Of a DNA stretch of 64,000 nucleotides, positions 16,308-25,245 are shown in pieces. Source of the stretch: Tabrizicola sp. TH137 (GTDB lineage: Bacteria; Pseudomonadota; Alphaproteobacteria; Rhodobacterales; Rhodobacteraceae); assembly GCF_002855575.1 (NCBI RefSeq), contig NZ_PKRQ01000003.1:434001-498000 (forward strand). The letters run 5' to 3'. The position numbers were made by a program, and so were the translations under genes. Below the pieces are notes generated by a model that searched no databases, was not told the origin of the DNA, and saw nothing but the letters and a program-made list of their open reading frames with translations. Position 1 is the stretch's first letter; each line of letters starts with the position of its first letter.

Positions 16308-17273
16308 ATGCCTGACACTTCCGCCCCCCGGCAGGCCCCGATCCTGACGCTCACCCTCAACCCCGCGCTCGACATGGCCTCTGCGGTGCCGGTCATGGTG
16401 CCGGACGAAAAGCTCCGCTGCTCCGACCCCCGGCTTGATCCGGGCGGCGGCGGTCTGAACGTCTCCCGCGCCGTCCATGCGCTCGGCGGCGAATCCCTTG
16501 CCCTCGTGGCCCTCGGCGGCCTCACCGGCGACCGCCTCGCCGAACTCATCCGCCGCGAAGGCGTGATGTTCCTCGGCATCACCGGCCCGGGCGAGACACG
16601 GCAAAGCCTGACCGTCACCGAAAGCTCCACGGGCCGACAATACCGCTTCATGCTGCCCGGCCCCGTCTGGCACCAGGAGGATCAGGACCGCGTCTTCATG
16701 CTGCTGCGCGCCGCCGGAAAACCGGGCGGCTTCGCCGTCATCTCGGGGAGCCAGCCGCCCGGCGTGCCGATCGACTTCCCCGCCCGCCTCGCCGCCGCCA
16801 TGGCCGGGATGCGGGTGGTGCTCGATACGTCGGGCGCGGCCCTGACCCAGGCGGTCGATCATCCCATCCCCGATCTCGACCTTCTCCGCATGGATGGCGA
16901 AGAGGCAGAGACCCTCGCCCAGCGCCCGCTCGACAGCCGCGCCGACACCGCCGATTTCGCCCAATCCCTCGTCCGTCGCGGCGTGGCCCGCAATGTCATC
17001 GTCGCCCGTGGTGCCGATGGCTCGGTCCTTGCCGATGCCGACAACCGCCTCTTCGCCAAGGCCCCCAAGGTGAAGGTGAAATCCAAGGTCGGCGCGGGCG
17101 ACAGTTTCGTCGGTGGCTATGTCCTTGCCCTCGCCCGCGGCCTGACCAAGGCCGAGGCGCTGTCCCAAGGGGTTGCCGCCGCCGCCGCCGCCGTGATGTC
17201 CGACGCCACCGAACTCTGCCGCGCCGCCGATGTGACCCGCCTCCTCCCCGAGGCGGCGGTCAGCACCGTCTGA
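16308..17273 (+). CDS. PfkB-family hexose-phosphate kinase (1-phosphofructokinase-like)
   Basis: The 321-residue protein opens with ILTLTLNPALDMAS, the signature start of the 1-phosphofructokinase/tagatose-6-phosphate kinase branch. It has the substrate loop DPGGGGLNVSRAVHALGG (~48) and the C-terminal catalytic GAGDSFVGGYV (~262), where Asp is the base. It likely phosphorylates a sugar phosphate such as fructose 1-phosphate or fructose 6-phosphate. No PTS genes are adjacent, so the exact substrate is open. A palindrome-like GTTAGCGCTATC at 16264-16275 could be an operator. Confidence 0.85.
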   Translation: MPDTSAPRQAPILTLTLNPALDMASAVPVMVPDEKLRCSDPRLDPGGGGLNVSRAVHALGGESLALVALGGLTGDRLAELIRREGVMFLGITGPGETRQSLTVTESSTGRQYRFMLPGPVWHQEDQDRVFMLLRAAGKPGGFAVISGSQPPGVPIDFPARLAAAMAGMRVVLDTSGAALTQAVDHPIPDLDLLRMDGEEAETLAQRPLDSRADTADFAQSLVRRGVARNVIVARGADGSVLADADNRLFAKAPKVKVKSKVGAGDSFVGGYVLALARGLTKAEALSQGVAAAAAAVMSDATELCRAADVTRLLPEAAVSTV

Positions 17274-17379
17274 CCGCCCCGCACGGCCTTCATTTTCCTT
17301 GCCGACAGCGCGCCCTGTCGTCCATCCTTCACGCAAGACCGCCAGACTGCGCCTGCAACCACCTGCCGGGGGATGACCG

Positions 17380-18852
17380 ATGCGCCTGCTGCTGCCCTTG
17401 CTCCTTCTCGCGCCCCTCACCGCCAATGCGCAGGAAGAGACGCGCCTAAAGGTCCTCAGTTTCAACATCTGGTATGGCGGCGATCAGGTCAGCTTCGCCA
17501 AGGTGATCGAGGCGATCCGCCTCTCCGATGCCGATATCGTCGGCCTTCAGGAACCCGACGGCCGCACCGCCGAGATCGCCGCCGCCGCAGGCTACCCTTA
17601 CGTGGACACCCGCCGCCACATCCTTTCGCGCTATCCGATCTTCGATTCCGGCGCGGGAGAGACGACGGCGACCGAAGCCCCGCCCTATTCCATCGCCGGG
17701 CTCGACCCCGATGCGCTGCACGCGCTGGTGCAGGTCGCCCCCCACCGCGTGGTGGCCGTGGCCAATACCCACCTTACCTCCGATCCCTACGGCCCCGAAC
17801 TCCTGCGCGACGGCGCCACGCCCGAAGAGGTGCTGGCCAACGAAGCCGAAACCCGCCTGCCCGAGGCAGAGGCGCTCATCACCGGCCTCGCCCCCGTTGT
17901 CGCGGCAGGCATCCCCCTCATCGTCACCGGCGATTTCAACAGCCCCTCGCATCTGGATGAAAGCGGCGAAGGCGCGATCCCCTGGCCCGTCTCCACGGCG
18001 ATGGAGACCGCCGGTTTCACCGATGCCTTCCGCGCCGCAAACCCCGATCCCGCCGCCCAGCCGGGCATCACCTGGACACCGGGCCGCCCCTATCCCTCCC
18101 TGCCCGAAGGCGAAACCCTCGACCGGATCGACTTCGTCTTCATCGCCAATGCCACCGCCACCGCCGCGCTGGTGATGGGCGAGGCGGGCAATCCCCAGAA
18201 CGGCCTCTCCGTCACCCCCTGGCCGTCAGACCACCGCGCGGTGCTGGCCGAGCTTGCGCTCACCCCTGCCCCGGCCCCCGCCCGCATCGCCGTCGAACCC
18301 CGCCCCCTGCGGATGGGCGACAGCTTCACCCTGCGCGCCCTGCTGCCGGAACCGGGCCTCTGGTCGGGCTATGTGGTCCCCCGCGGCGCAGGTCCCGAGG
18401 CCGCAATCACCGGCATCGCCGATGTGGACAGCGCCGACAGGCCCACGGTCCGCCTCTCCACCCTCGGCCTTGAACCCGGCGATTACGACGCGCTGCTCCT
18501 GAACGCCGACGGCACGGAAATCGCCCGCAGCGCCTTCACCCTGCAACCCGCAGGCGCGACCGCGACACTGGAAGTCACCGCCCCCGTCACCCCCGGCAGC
18601 GATGTCTCCCTCCGCTTCACCGGCGCGCCGGGGTTCAAGCTCGACTGGATCGGCATCTACCGCAAGGGCGACCCCTCCGCCTACAATTACCTCGGCTTCG
18701 CCTATACCGGATCGCGGCTTTCAGGCGACCTGACCTTCCCGGCGGATGAGCTTTACGAGGAACTCACCCCCGGCGATTACGAGGCGCGGCTGATGTTCGA
18801 TGACCATTACCGCGTCATGGCCATCGCCCCCTTCACGGTCACCGCGCCCTGA
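17380..18852 (+). CDS. Exported endonuclease/exonuclease/phosphatase (EEP) family protein with C-terminal beta domains
   Basis: The 490-residue product has a signal peptide (MRLLLPLLLLAPLTANA). The EEP (DNase I/sphingomyelinase-like) domain is marked by KVLSFNIWYGG, VGLQEPDG, TGDFNSPSHLD, DRIDFVFI and WPSDHRAVLAEL. Two beta-rich modules follow, about residues 300-390 and 395-490; the last contains the GYV/IGIYRKGD..YNYLGFAYT pattern. EEP enzymes cleave phosphodiester bonds in nucleic acids, phospholipids or phosphoinositides. Export and extra modules point to an extracytoplasmic phosphoesterase; the substrate is unknown. Confidence 0.82.
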   Translation: MRLLLPLLLLAPLTANAQEETRLKVLSFNIWYGGDQVSFAKVIEAIRLSDADIVGLQEPDGRTAEIAAAAGYPYVDTRRHILSRYPIFDSGAGETTATEAPPYSIAGLDPDALHALVQVAPHRVVAVANTHLTSDPYGPELLRDGATPEEVLANEAETRLPEAEALITGLAPVVAAGIPLIVTGDFNSPSHLDESGEGAIPWPVSTAMETAGFTDAFRAANPDPAAQPGITWTPGRPYPSLPEGETLDRIDFVFIANATATAALVMGEAGNPQNGLSVTPWPSDHRAVLAELALTPAPAPARIAVEPRPLRMGDSFTLRALLPEPGLWSGYVVPRGAGPEAAITGIADVDSADRPTVRLSTLGLEPGDYDALLLNADGTEIARSAFTLQPAGATATLEVTAPVTPGSDVSLRFTGAPGFKLDWIGIYRKGDPSAYNYLGFAYTGSRLSGDLTFPADELYEELTPGDYEARLMFDDHYRVMAIAPFTVTAP

Positions 18853-18881
18853 GACCGCCCGTAACTTCGGCTCCTGGCTCC

Positions 18882-18931
18882 ACCCCCCGGGGTTTCACCC
18901 CGGACCCCAGAGTATTTTCGCCAAGATGAAG
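18882..18931 (-). repeat. CATCTTGGC element, inverted copy
   Basis: Read on the minus strand, CTTCATCTTGGCGAAAATACT is followed by CTGGGGTCCGGGG and a CCGGGG/CCCCGG hairpin. It is a shorter version of the element at 5118-5205. It fills the convergent spacer between the EEP gene and nadE and could terminate either. Confidence 0.6.
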
Positions 18932-18957
18932 ACCGCCCGCAGATAGCCCGGACCGCC

Positions 18958-20625
18958 TCAGCCCGCCCCGCTGCCATCCCGCCAGCGCATCACCATCGGA
19001 TAGCGGCGGTCCAGCCAGAAGGCCTTCTGCGTCAGCCGCACGCCGGGGGCGGACTGAAAGCGTTTCCATTCGGAGGTGTAAAGCAGCCCCTCCACCCGCT
19101 TCACCGTCGCCAGATCATGCCCCTGCGCCACGATCTCGGCCACCGAAAGCTCCTTCTCGACCAGCCCTTCAAGGATCGCATCCAGCACCGGATAGGGCGG
19201 CAGCGAATCCTCGTCCTTCTGGTTGTCGCGCAACTCCGCGCTCGGCGGCTTGTCGATGATCCGGGGCGGGATGACTTCGCCCGCAGGCCCCTTCATCCAG
19301 GGCCTGTGGGTCGCATTCCGCCAGCGGCAAGTGTCGAAGACCCGTGTCTTCCACAGGTCCTTGATCGGGTTATAGCCCCCGTTCATGTCGCCATAGATCG
19401 TGCAATAGCCCACCGCCACTTCGGACTTGTTCCCCGTGGTCAGCAGCATCGCCCCGAACTTGTTCGACAGCGCCATCAAGAGCAGCCCGCGCAACCGCGA
19501 CTGGATGTTCTCTTCCGTGATCCCCGGCTCCGTCCCGGCGAAGAGCGGCGCCAGCGCCTCCCCCACAGCCTCCTGCGGCCCGGTGATGGGGATCGTGTCC
19601 AGACGGCAGCCCAGCCGCGCCGCGCAATCCGCCGCATCCTCCAGCGAATGGGCCGAGGTGAATCGCGACGGCAGCATCACGCAATGCACATTCTCCGGCC
19701 CCAGCGCATCGGCGGCGATCGTTGCGACCAGCGCCGAATCGATCCCCCCCGACAGGCCCAGTACCACTTTCGAAAACCCCGATTTCCCCAGATAGTCCCG
19801 CAGGCCCAGGGTCATCGCGTGATAATCCGCCTCGGCCACCGGCGGCACCGCCGCCAGCATCCCCCGCTCTGCCACCCACCCGTCCGGCCCCCGCCGGAAC
19901 TCCACATGGGTCACGCAATCCTCGAATTGCGGCATTTGCACTGCCAGATGTCCGCCGGGGTTCAGCACCATGGAACAGCCGTCGAAGACCTGATCGTCCT
20001 GCCCCCCGGTCATGTTGAGGTAAACCAGCGGCAGCCCCGTCTCGACCACCCGCGCCACCATCAGGTTCAGCCGCAGGTTGGGCTTGCCCCGGTGATAGGG
20101 CGAACCGTTCGGCACCAGCAGGATCTCCGCCCCCGTCTCGGCCAGGGTCTCGGCCACATCCGCATGCCAGCTATCCTCGCAGATCGGCGTGCCGATCCGC
20201 ACCCCGTTCACCACATAGGGCCCATGCACATCGGCCGGCGCGAAAAGCCGCTTCTCGTCGAACACCCCGTCATTGGGCAGATGATGCTTCAGCACCGTCG
20301 CCGTCACCTGCCCGCCCTGCAAGACGTAATAGGCGTTGTATAGCCGCCCCTCCCGCAGTGCCGGCCCCCCGATGCCCAGCGCGGGGCCATCCGCGCAGTC
20401 CCGCGCCAGGGCCTCCACCGCCGCCACCGCATCGGCCACGAAGGCGGGCTTCAGGATCAGATCCTGCGTCTGGTATCCGGTGATGAACATCTCGGTCAGC
20501 GCGGCCATGTCGGCCCCGGCCGCCTTCGCCTCGGCCCAGACGCCGCGGGCCTTCGCGGCATTGGCGTCAATCGCCCCCACCGTGGGGTTCAACTGCGCCA
20601 GCGTAAGGCGGAAGGTATCGGCCAT
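18958..20625 (-). CDS. nadE: Glutamine-dependent NAD+ synthetase
   Basis: The 555-residue two-domain enzyme amidates nicotinate adenine dinucleotide to NAD+. The N-terminal nitrilase-type glutaminase shows the Glu-Lys-Cys triad segments ALTEMFITGY, KHHLPNDGVFDE and GTPICEDSWH. The C-terminal synthetase shows the ATP-PPi loop VVLGLSGGIDSALVATIAAD (~290) and TGNKSEVAVGYCTIYGD. The start MADTFRLTLAQLNPTVG at 20625 fits the domain boundary; 35 upstream in-frame residues are not conserved. Confidence 0.95.
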   Translation of the reverse strand: MADTFRLTLAQLNPTVGAIDANAAKARGVWAEAKAAGADMAALTEMFITGYQTQDLILKPAFVADAVAAVEALARDCADGPALGIGGPALREGRLYNAYYVLQGGQVTATVLKHHLPNDGVFDEKRLFAPADVHGPYVVNGVRIGTPICEDSWHADVAETLAETGAEILLVPNGSPYHRGKPNLRLNLMVARVVETGLPLVYLNMTGGQDDQVFDGCSMVLNPGGHLAVQMPQFEDCVTHVEFRRGPDGWVAERGMLAAVPPVAEADYHAMTLGLRDYLGKSGFSKVVLGLSGGIDSALVATIAADALGPENVHCVMLPSRFTSAHSLEDAADCAARLGCRLDTIPITGPQEAVGEALAPLFAGTEPGITEENIQSRLRGLLLMALSNKFGAMLLTTGNKSEVAVGYCTIYGDMNGGYNPIKDLWKTRVFDTCRWRNATHRPWMKGPAGEVIPPRIIDKPPSAELRDNQKDEDSLPPYPVLDAILEGLVEKELSVAEIVAQGHDLATVKRVEGLLYTSEWKRFQSAPGVRLTQKAFWLDRRYPMVMRWRDGSGAG

Positions 20626-20755
20626 GCGCGGAAATTCCCTGTGATCTCCGACACGTTCTAGCAGAACCCTTGCCGAGGGAAAGGTGCCCGGCTTGCGGCA
20701 ATCCGGGGCGGCGGCTAGGCTTGCGGTCAAGACAGGTCAGGGGCAGGTGCAGACG

Positions 20756-22276
20756 ATGCGGATCGGACAGGTGATGGTGGCCATGGCGCTCTCGGCGGCC
20801 TTGGCGGGAACAACCGCCGCGCCCGCCATCGCCCAGGACGAGGGCGAGGTCATCACCAAGCAATATGACGACGGCTCGGTCTATGAAGGCACCTTCCGCA
20901 ACGGCCTCCAGCACGGCACCGGCACCTACCGCCTTCCCAACGGCTATGAATATTCCGGCCAATGGGTCGATGGCCAGATCACCGGCACCGGCCGCGCCAC
21001 CTATCCTAATGGCGCCGTCTATGAAGGCGCCTTCCTGAACGGTCAGCCCGAGGGCAAGGGCAAGATCACCTATCCCGATGGCGGCAGCTACGAAGGCGAC
21101 TGGACCGCAGGCGCCATCACCGGCACCGGCACCGCCCGCTATGCCAACGGCTCCACCTATACCGGCCAGTTCAAGGATGGCCGGCACGAGGGGCAGGGCC
21201 TCCTCGAAGGGCCGGGCGGCTATCGCTACGAGGGGGCCTGGGTCGCGGGCCAGAAGGAAGGCCAGGGCAAGGTCACCTATCCCGACGGGGCAGTCTATGA
21301 CGGCCAGCTCAAGGCAGGCCAGCGCGAAGGGACCGGCACGCTCACGCTTCCCGACGGCATGACCTACACCGGCAACTGGGCCAAGGGTCAGATCAACGGG
21401 CAGGGCAAGCTCACCTATGCCAATGGCGACATCTACGAAGGCAGCTTCCGCGATGGCGTCAAGGATGGCAGCGGCACGCTCACCTTCGCCTCGGGCGATG
21501 TCTACGAGGGCGCCTTCGCCGCCGACCGCCGCAGCGGCCGCGGCATCTTCCGCAGCAAGGACGGCTATATCCTCGAAGGCATATGGTCCGACGGCGCGCT
21601 GAACGGCCAGGGCAAGCTGACCTATCCCGACGGCTCGGTCTATGAAGGCACGCTCCGCAATGACCGCCCCGAAGGCAAGGGCCGCATCACCTATCCCGAT
21701 GGCGCAACCTATGACGGCACCTGGACCGGCGGCGTCATCTCCGGCCAGGGCCGCGCCACCTATCCCAACGGTGCCGTCTATGAAGGCAGCTTCGCCAATG
21801 CCCAGCCCGACGGCACCGGAACGATGACCCTGCCCGATGGCTATGTCTATACCGGCCAGTGGAAGGCCGGCCAGCGCGAGGGGAAGGGCAAGGCCACCTA
21901 TCCCGACGGCACCATCTACGAAGGCGATTTCCGCGGCGGCCTGCGCCAGGGCATGGGCAGCCTCACCATGCCCGACGGCTTCCTCTACGAAGGCCAATGG
22001 GCCAATGGCGAGATCGAGGGTCAGGGCCGCGCCACCTATCCCGGCGGCCATGTCTATGAGGGCAGCTTCGTCAAGGGCAAGCGGCAGGGTCCGGGCAAGC
22101 TCACCTATGCCTCGGGCGAGGTGGCCGAGGGGAGCTGGCTGAACGGCATCCTCGTCGCCCCGCCCGAAGCACCCGCCACCCCCGAAGGCGCAGCGGCGCC
22201 CGAAACCCCCACCGAAACCCCCACCGAACCCGCCCCGCCCGCCGAAGGCAGCGCCCCCGCCCCCGCATCACCCTAG
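20756..22276 (+). CDS. Exported MORN-repeat protein, 18 tandem repeats
   Basis: The 506-residue protein starts with a signal peptide (MRIGQVMVAMALSAAL, cleavage near AIA-QD). Eighteen contiguous 23-residue MORN repeats follow (YEG.F..G...G.G...Y.DG..), with a nineteenth partial AEGSW unit. A Pro/Glu/Thr-rich tail ends the protein. MORN arrays form extended beta-meanders that act as scaffolds or bind lipids. Export to the periplasm or envelope fits an envelope scaffold, but no function is known. The start follows GGGGCAGG; the repeat spacing never breaks register. Confidence 0.85.
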   Translation: MRIGQVMVAMALSAALAGTTAAPAIAQDEGEVITKQYDDGSVYEGTFRNGLQHGTGTYRLPNGYEYSGQWVDGQITGTGRATYPNGAVYEGAFLNGQPEGKGKITYPDGGSYEGDWTAGAITGTGTARYANGSTYTGQFKDGRHEGQGLLEGPGGYRYEGAWVAGQKEGQGKVTYPDGAVYDGQLKAGQREGTGTLTLPDGMTYTGNWAKGQINGQGKLTYANGDIYEGSFRDGVKDGSGTLTFASGDVYEGAFAADRRSGRGIFRSKDGYILEGIWSDGALNGQGKLTYPDGSVYEGTLRNDRPEGKGRITYPDGATYDGTWTGGVISGQGRATYPNGAVYEGSFANAQPDGTGTMTLPDGYVYTGQWKAGQREGKGKATYPDGTIYEGDFRGGLRQGMGSLTMPDGFLYEGQWANGEIEGQGRATYPGGHVYEGSFVKGKRQGPGKLTYASGEVAEGSWLNGILVAPPEAPATPEGAAAPETPTETPTEPAPPAEGSAPAPASP

Positions 22277-22305
22277 CCGCGCCCGCCCTGCCCTCCCCAA
22301 GAGCC

Positions 22306-22765
22306 CCAACCCACTAACCTTAACGCCCCCCGACCGACCGCAGCCCCGCCCCCCACTTTCTGTCCAGAAATATCCTCGGGGGGAGGGCCGCATCGCGGCC
22401 CGTAGGGGCAGACAGCCCCCCCTACGACACCTATCCAAAGCTCCATCAGGCAGCCCACCCTCTGCCCCTCCCCCCAACCCGTTAACCTTAACGCCCCCCC
22501 CGACCGCGCCCCTCCCCCCACTTTCTGTCCAGAAAAATCCTCGGGGGAAGGGCCGCATCGCGGCCCGTTGGGGGCAGACAGCCCCCCTCTCCGACATCCA
22601 CCCAAAGCTCCATCAGTCAGCCCCCCCTCTGCCCCTCCCCCAACCCATTAACCTTAACGCCCCCCCTGACCGCAGCCCCGCCCCCCACTTTCTGTCCAGA
22701 AATATCCTCGGGGGTGAATTGGCCGCAGGCCAAGAGGGGGCAGACAGCCCCCTGCGACGCTGGCC
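22306..22765. repeat. Three-copy tandem intergenic repeat, period about 167 bp
   Basis: This 503-base spacer (22277-22779) holds no gene. Copies start at about 22306, 22474 and 22640, each with CCAACCC, a TTAACCTTAACGCCCCCC-like block, and a CTTTCTGTCCAGAAATATCC head followed by GGGGG. Copies 1 and 2 then carry a GGGCCGC..GCGGCCC stem and GGGGCAGACAGCCCC. The third instead carries GAATTGGCCGCAGGCCAA, the tail of the CATCTTGGC elements, and stops short. The copies thus share heads but differ in tail. Confidence 0.8.
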
Positions 22766-22779
22766 ACGGGCACCGCGCC

Positions 22780-24309
22780 TCAGACCGGCTCCCCCGCCTC
22801 CATCCGCGCCAGAAAGGCCTCCGCCCCCGCCAGCACGCGGGTCCGGTGCCCTTCCTCCATCCGGTCCCAGGTCCGGTACATCTGCGCCATGCGCGGATTG
22901 TTCGCGAACCGCTCCCGGTGGCGCAGCAGGAAATGCCAGTAAAGCAGGTTGAACGGGCAGGCCCGCTCCCCGGCCTTCTCCTTCACCCGGTAGTGACAGC
23001 CGCCGCAGTAATCCGACATCCGGTCGATATAGGCCCCGGAACTCACATAGGGTTTCGACCCCACCACGCCCCCATCGGCGAACTGGCTCATGCCCAGGGT
23101 ATTGGGCGCCTCGACCCATTCGAAGGCATCCACATAGACCGACAGATACCATTCATGCACATGGGCCGGGTCCACCCCGGCAAGCAGCGCGAAATTCCCC
23201 GTCACCATCAGCCGCTGGATATGATGGGCATAGGCCATGTCCCGCGTCTGCCCCACCGCATGGCCCATGCAGGCCATCCGCGTCTTGCCCCCCCAATAGA
23301 CCGCAGGCAAGGCGCGGGCGTGCCCCAGCGCATTGCGCCCCATATACGCTGGCCCTTCCAAGGCCCAGATACCGCGCACGAATTCCCGCCAGCCGATGAT
23401 CTGCCGGATGAACCCCTCCGCCGCATTGATCGCCACGCGCCCCGCCCGCCATTCCACCTCCACCCGCTGGCAGATCTCCATCGGCGACAAGAGACCAAGG
23501 TTCAGATAGGGCGAGATCAGAGCATGGCTCAGCGTCGGATCGCCCGCCAGCATCGCATCCTGCTCATCCCCGAAGCTGGGCAAGGCATGGCGCGCGAAAT
23601 GCTCCAGCGCCGCCAGCGCATCCGCCCGCGTCACCCCCCATCCGAAGGGCCGCAACTCCCCGAAATGCGCCGCAAACCGCGCCTCGACCAGCGCCAGAAC
23701 CTCTTCCGTCACCGCATCCGGCGCGAACCGCGGCGGGCGCGGGCGGAAGAGATCGGCCTTCGCGGGCTTGCGATTGTCATGGTCGAAATTCCACTGCCCG
23801 CCCGCAGGCTTCTCCCCCTCCATCATCAGCCCGGTCTTGCGCCGCATCTCGCGATAGAAGAACTCCATCCGCAATTGCTTGCGCCCCTCGGCCCAGGCGC
23901 CGAACTCCGCCTCCGAACAAAGGAACCGGTCATCCGGCAGCAGCGTCACCGGCAGCGGGCAGTCCCCCAGCGCGGCGCGCAGCCGCCAATCCCCCGGCGC
24001 GGTGGCGATCACCTCGCGCGCCCCCAGCTCCGCCGCGCGGCGGATCAGTTCCCCCACGATGCTCTGGCTGTTCTCCGCCTCGTCCAGCCGGGAATAGGCC
24101 ACCCGCCTGCCGCCCGCCCGCAACTCCTCCGCAAAATGCCGCATCGCCGACAGGATCAGCGCGATCTTCTGCGGGTGATGGGGCACATAGGTCCCCTCCG
24201 CCATCACCTCGGCCATCACCACCACATCGCCCGGCCGCGCGGCGCGCAGCGCGGCCATATCGGGCGTCAACTGGTCCCCCAGCACAAGGATCAGTCGCGG
24301 CCCGCTCAT
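22780..24309 (-). CDS. Fe-S cryptochrome/photolyase (FeS-BCP, PhrB/CryB type)
   Basis: The 509-residue protein of the cryptochrome/photolyase superfamily has an N-terminal LILVLGDQLTP Rossmann start and a C-terminal FAD-binding helical domain (NLGLLSPMEICQRVE, GFIRQIIGWREFVRGIW). Four cysteines are placed as in the iron-sulfur bacterial cryptochromes and photolyases: TRMACMGH, then YCGGC, then ERACPFN. Members repair (6-4) photoproducts or act as blue-light regulators using FAD, a lumazine antenna and a [4Fe-4S] cluster. The start at 24309 has GGGGAGG upstream; the longer frame is an arginine-rich artefact. Confidence 0.9.
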   Translation of the reverse strand: MSGPRLILVLGDQLTPDMAALRAARPGDVVVMAEVMAEGTYVPHHPQKIALILSAMRHFAEELRAGGRRVAYSRLDEAENSQSIVGELIRRAAELGAREVIATAPGDWRLRAALGDCPLPVTLLPDDRFLCSEAEFGAWAEGRKQLRMEFFYREMRRKTGLMMEGEKPAGGQWNFDHDNRKPAKADLFRPRPPRFAPDAVTEEVLALVEARFAAHFGELRPFGWGVTRADALAALEHFARHALPSFGDEQDAMLAGDPTLSHALISPYLNLGLLSPMEICQRVEVEWRAGRVAINAAEGFIRQIIGWREFVRGIWALEGPAYMGRNALGHARALPAVYWGGKTRMACMGHAVGQTRDMAYAHHIQRLMVTGNFALLAGVDPAHVHEWYLSVYVDAFEWVEAPNTLGMSQFADGGVVGSKPYVSSGAYIDRMSDYCGGCHYRVKEKAGERACPFNLLYWHFLLRHRERFANNPRMAQMYRTWDRMEEGHRTRVLAGAEAFLARMEAGEPV

Positions 24310-24353
24310 GCGCCCCTCCCCCATGCGGCGCATCCCGCCGACCTGTCGCCATT

Positions 24354-24375
24354 GAGTATTTGGGCCAAGATGAAG
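24354..24375 (-). repeat. CATCTTGGC element head, inverted
   Basis: On the minus strand it reads CTTCATCTTGGCCCAAATAC then TC. It is only the head of the element seen complete at 5118-5205, without the following palindromes. It lies in the 85-base gap between the SDR gene and the photolyase gene. Confidence 0.6.
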
Positions 24376-24394
24376 CCCATGCCGCAGGACAGGA

Positions 24395-25057
24395 TCACCA
24401 CGGGACGACCTCCCCCTTCCAGTCGAAGAACTGCCCCGATTGCGCCGGACCGACGCCCTCCAGCACCCGCAGCAGGTTCTCCGCCGCCGCCTCCGGCGCC
24501 ACCGACGGATGCCCGCCCGCATAGGCCGCCGTCAGCGACGTCGCCACCGTGCCGGGATGCAGCGCCACCAGCGCCGCCTGCGGATGCGTCCGCGCCAGTT
24601 CCACCGCGCAGGTCCGCACGATCTGGTTCAGCGCCGCCTTCGCCGCCCGATAGCCATGCCAGCCGCCCAGCCGGTTGTCCCCGATCGACCCCACCCGCGC
24701 CGACAGCACCGCCACCCGCGCCGGCCGGTCGCGCGGGATCATCCGCCAGACATGTTTCAACACCAGCGCCGGCCCGATCGCGTTCAGCGCGAATTGCGCC
24801 GCCATCGCCGCCCCGTCCAGCGCCTTCACGCTCTTCTCAGGCCGCACACCCCCGATCTCCAGCCCCCCCGTCGCCACGAAGACCAGATCGAACACCCCCT
24901 CCTGCGCCCCCAGCACCCGCGCCACTGCGGCCTCGTCAGTCACGTCCAGCCCATCGGCAGACCGCGACAGTCCCACCACCTGCCAACCCCGCGCCCGCAA
25001 GGCCGCCGCGACCGCCCCGCCGATCCCCCCCGATGCCCCGATCACCAATGCCCGCAT
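24395..25057 (-). CDS. Short-chain dehydrogenase/reductase (CsgA-like)
   Basis: The 220-residue SDR has the nucleotide-binding GASGGIGGAVAAAL at the N-terminus, the NAIGPALVLKH segment, and the catalytic tyrosine/lysine pair in WHGYRAAKAALNQI (~145). It resembles the CsgA/C-factor subgroup of small SDRs. The substrate is unknown. The ATG at 25057 places the Rossmann motif seven residues from the start, as usual; 36 upstream in-frame residues are discarded. It may be co-transcribed with the photolyase gene, 85 bases downstream. Confidence 0.85.
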   Translation of the reverse strand: MRALVIGASGGIGGAVAAALRARGWQVVGLSRSADGLDVTDEAAVARVLGAQEGVFDLVFVATGGLEIGGVRPEKSVKALDGAAMAAQFALNAIGPALVLKHVWRMIPRDRPARVAVLSARVGSIGDNRLGGWHGYRAAKAALNQIVRTCAVELARTHPQAALVALHPGTVATSLTAAYAGGHPSVAPEAAAENLLRVLEGVGPAQSGQFFDWKGEVVPW

Positions 25058-25158
25058 GCGCCCTCGCTTTCCGAACCGGCACTTAACCCGCCGAAAACCC
25101 GCTTCAAGCCGCGTTTTCGGCCTTGCGCTGCGGCAATTCCTGCGTATCGTCGCGCCCC

Positions 25159-25245
25159 ATGACACGGGACCGGCATATCGCTTCGCTGACGGGTGCGCTC
25201 TGCGCCCTCTCCCCCCGTGGCCTGCTTCTCCTTACCCGCCTCTGA
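25159..25245 (+). CDS. leuL: Leucine-rich leader peptide of leuA (attenuation leader)
   Basis: A 28-codon ORF in the leuA upstream region ends ...SPRGLLLLTRL and then TGA. It carries four consecutive leucine codons (CTG CTT CTC CTT), a fifth at the stop and others earlier (seven of 28 codons are Leu). This is the expected layout of a ribosome-mediated attenuation leader for leucine biosynthesis. Downstream, GAGCG..CGCTC and GCCC-AA-GGGC (25243-25270) can form competing stems before leuA at 25323. No T-run is visible, so control might act on translation instead of termination. Confidence 0.72.
   Translation: MTRDRHIASLTGALCALSPRGLLLLTRL

Noticed and set aside
22320-22330. TTAACCTTAA blocks as CtrA-binding sites
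   Set aside because: The half-sites are two bases apart instead of seven, so they do not match the full CtrA site, and they belong to the repeat.
22306-22765. Possible short protein genes inside the three-copy repeat
   Set aside because: Frames are proline/glycine-rich and shift between copies; the repeat is structural, not coding.
22714-25086. 790-codon plus-strand frame rich in Pro, Arg and His
   Set aside because: Antisense to the photolyase and SDR genes, which have clear motifs and starts.
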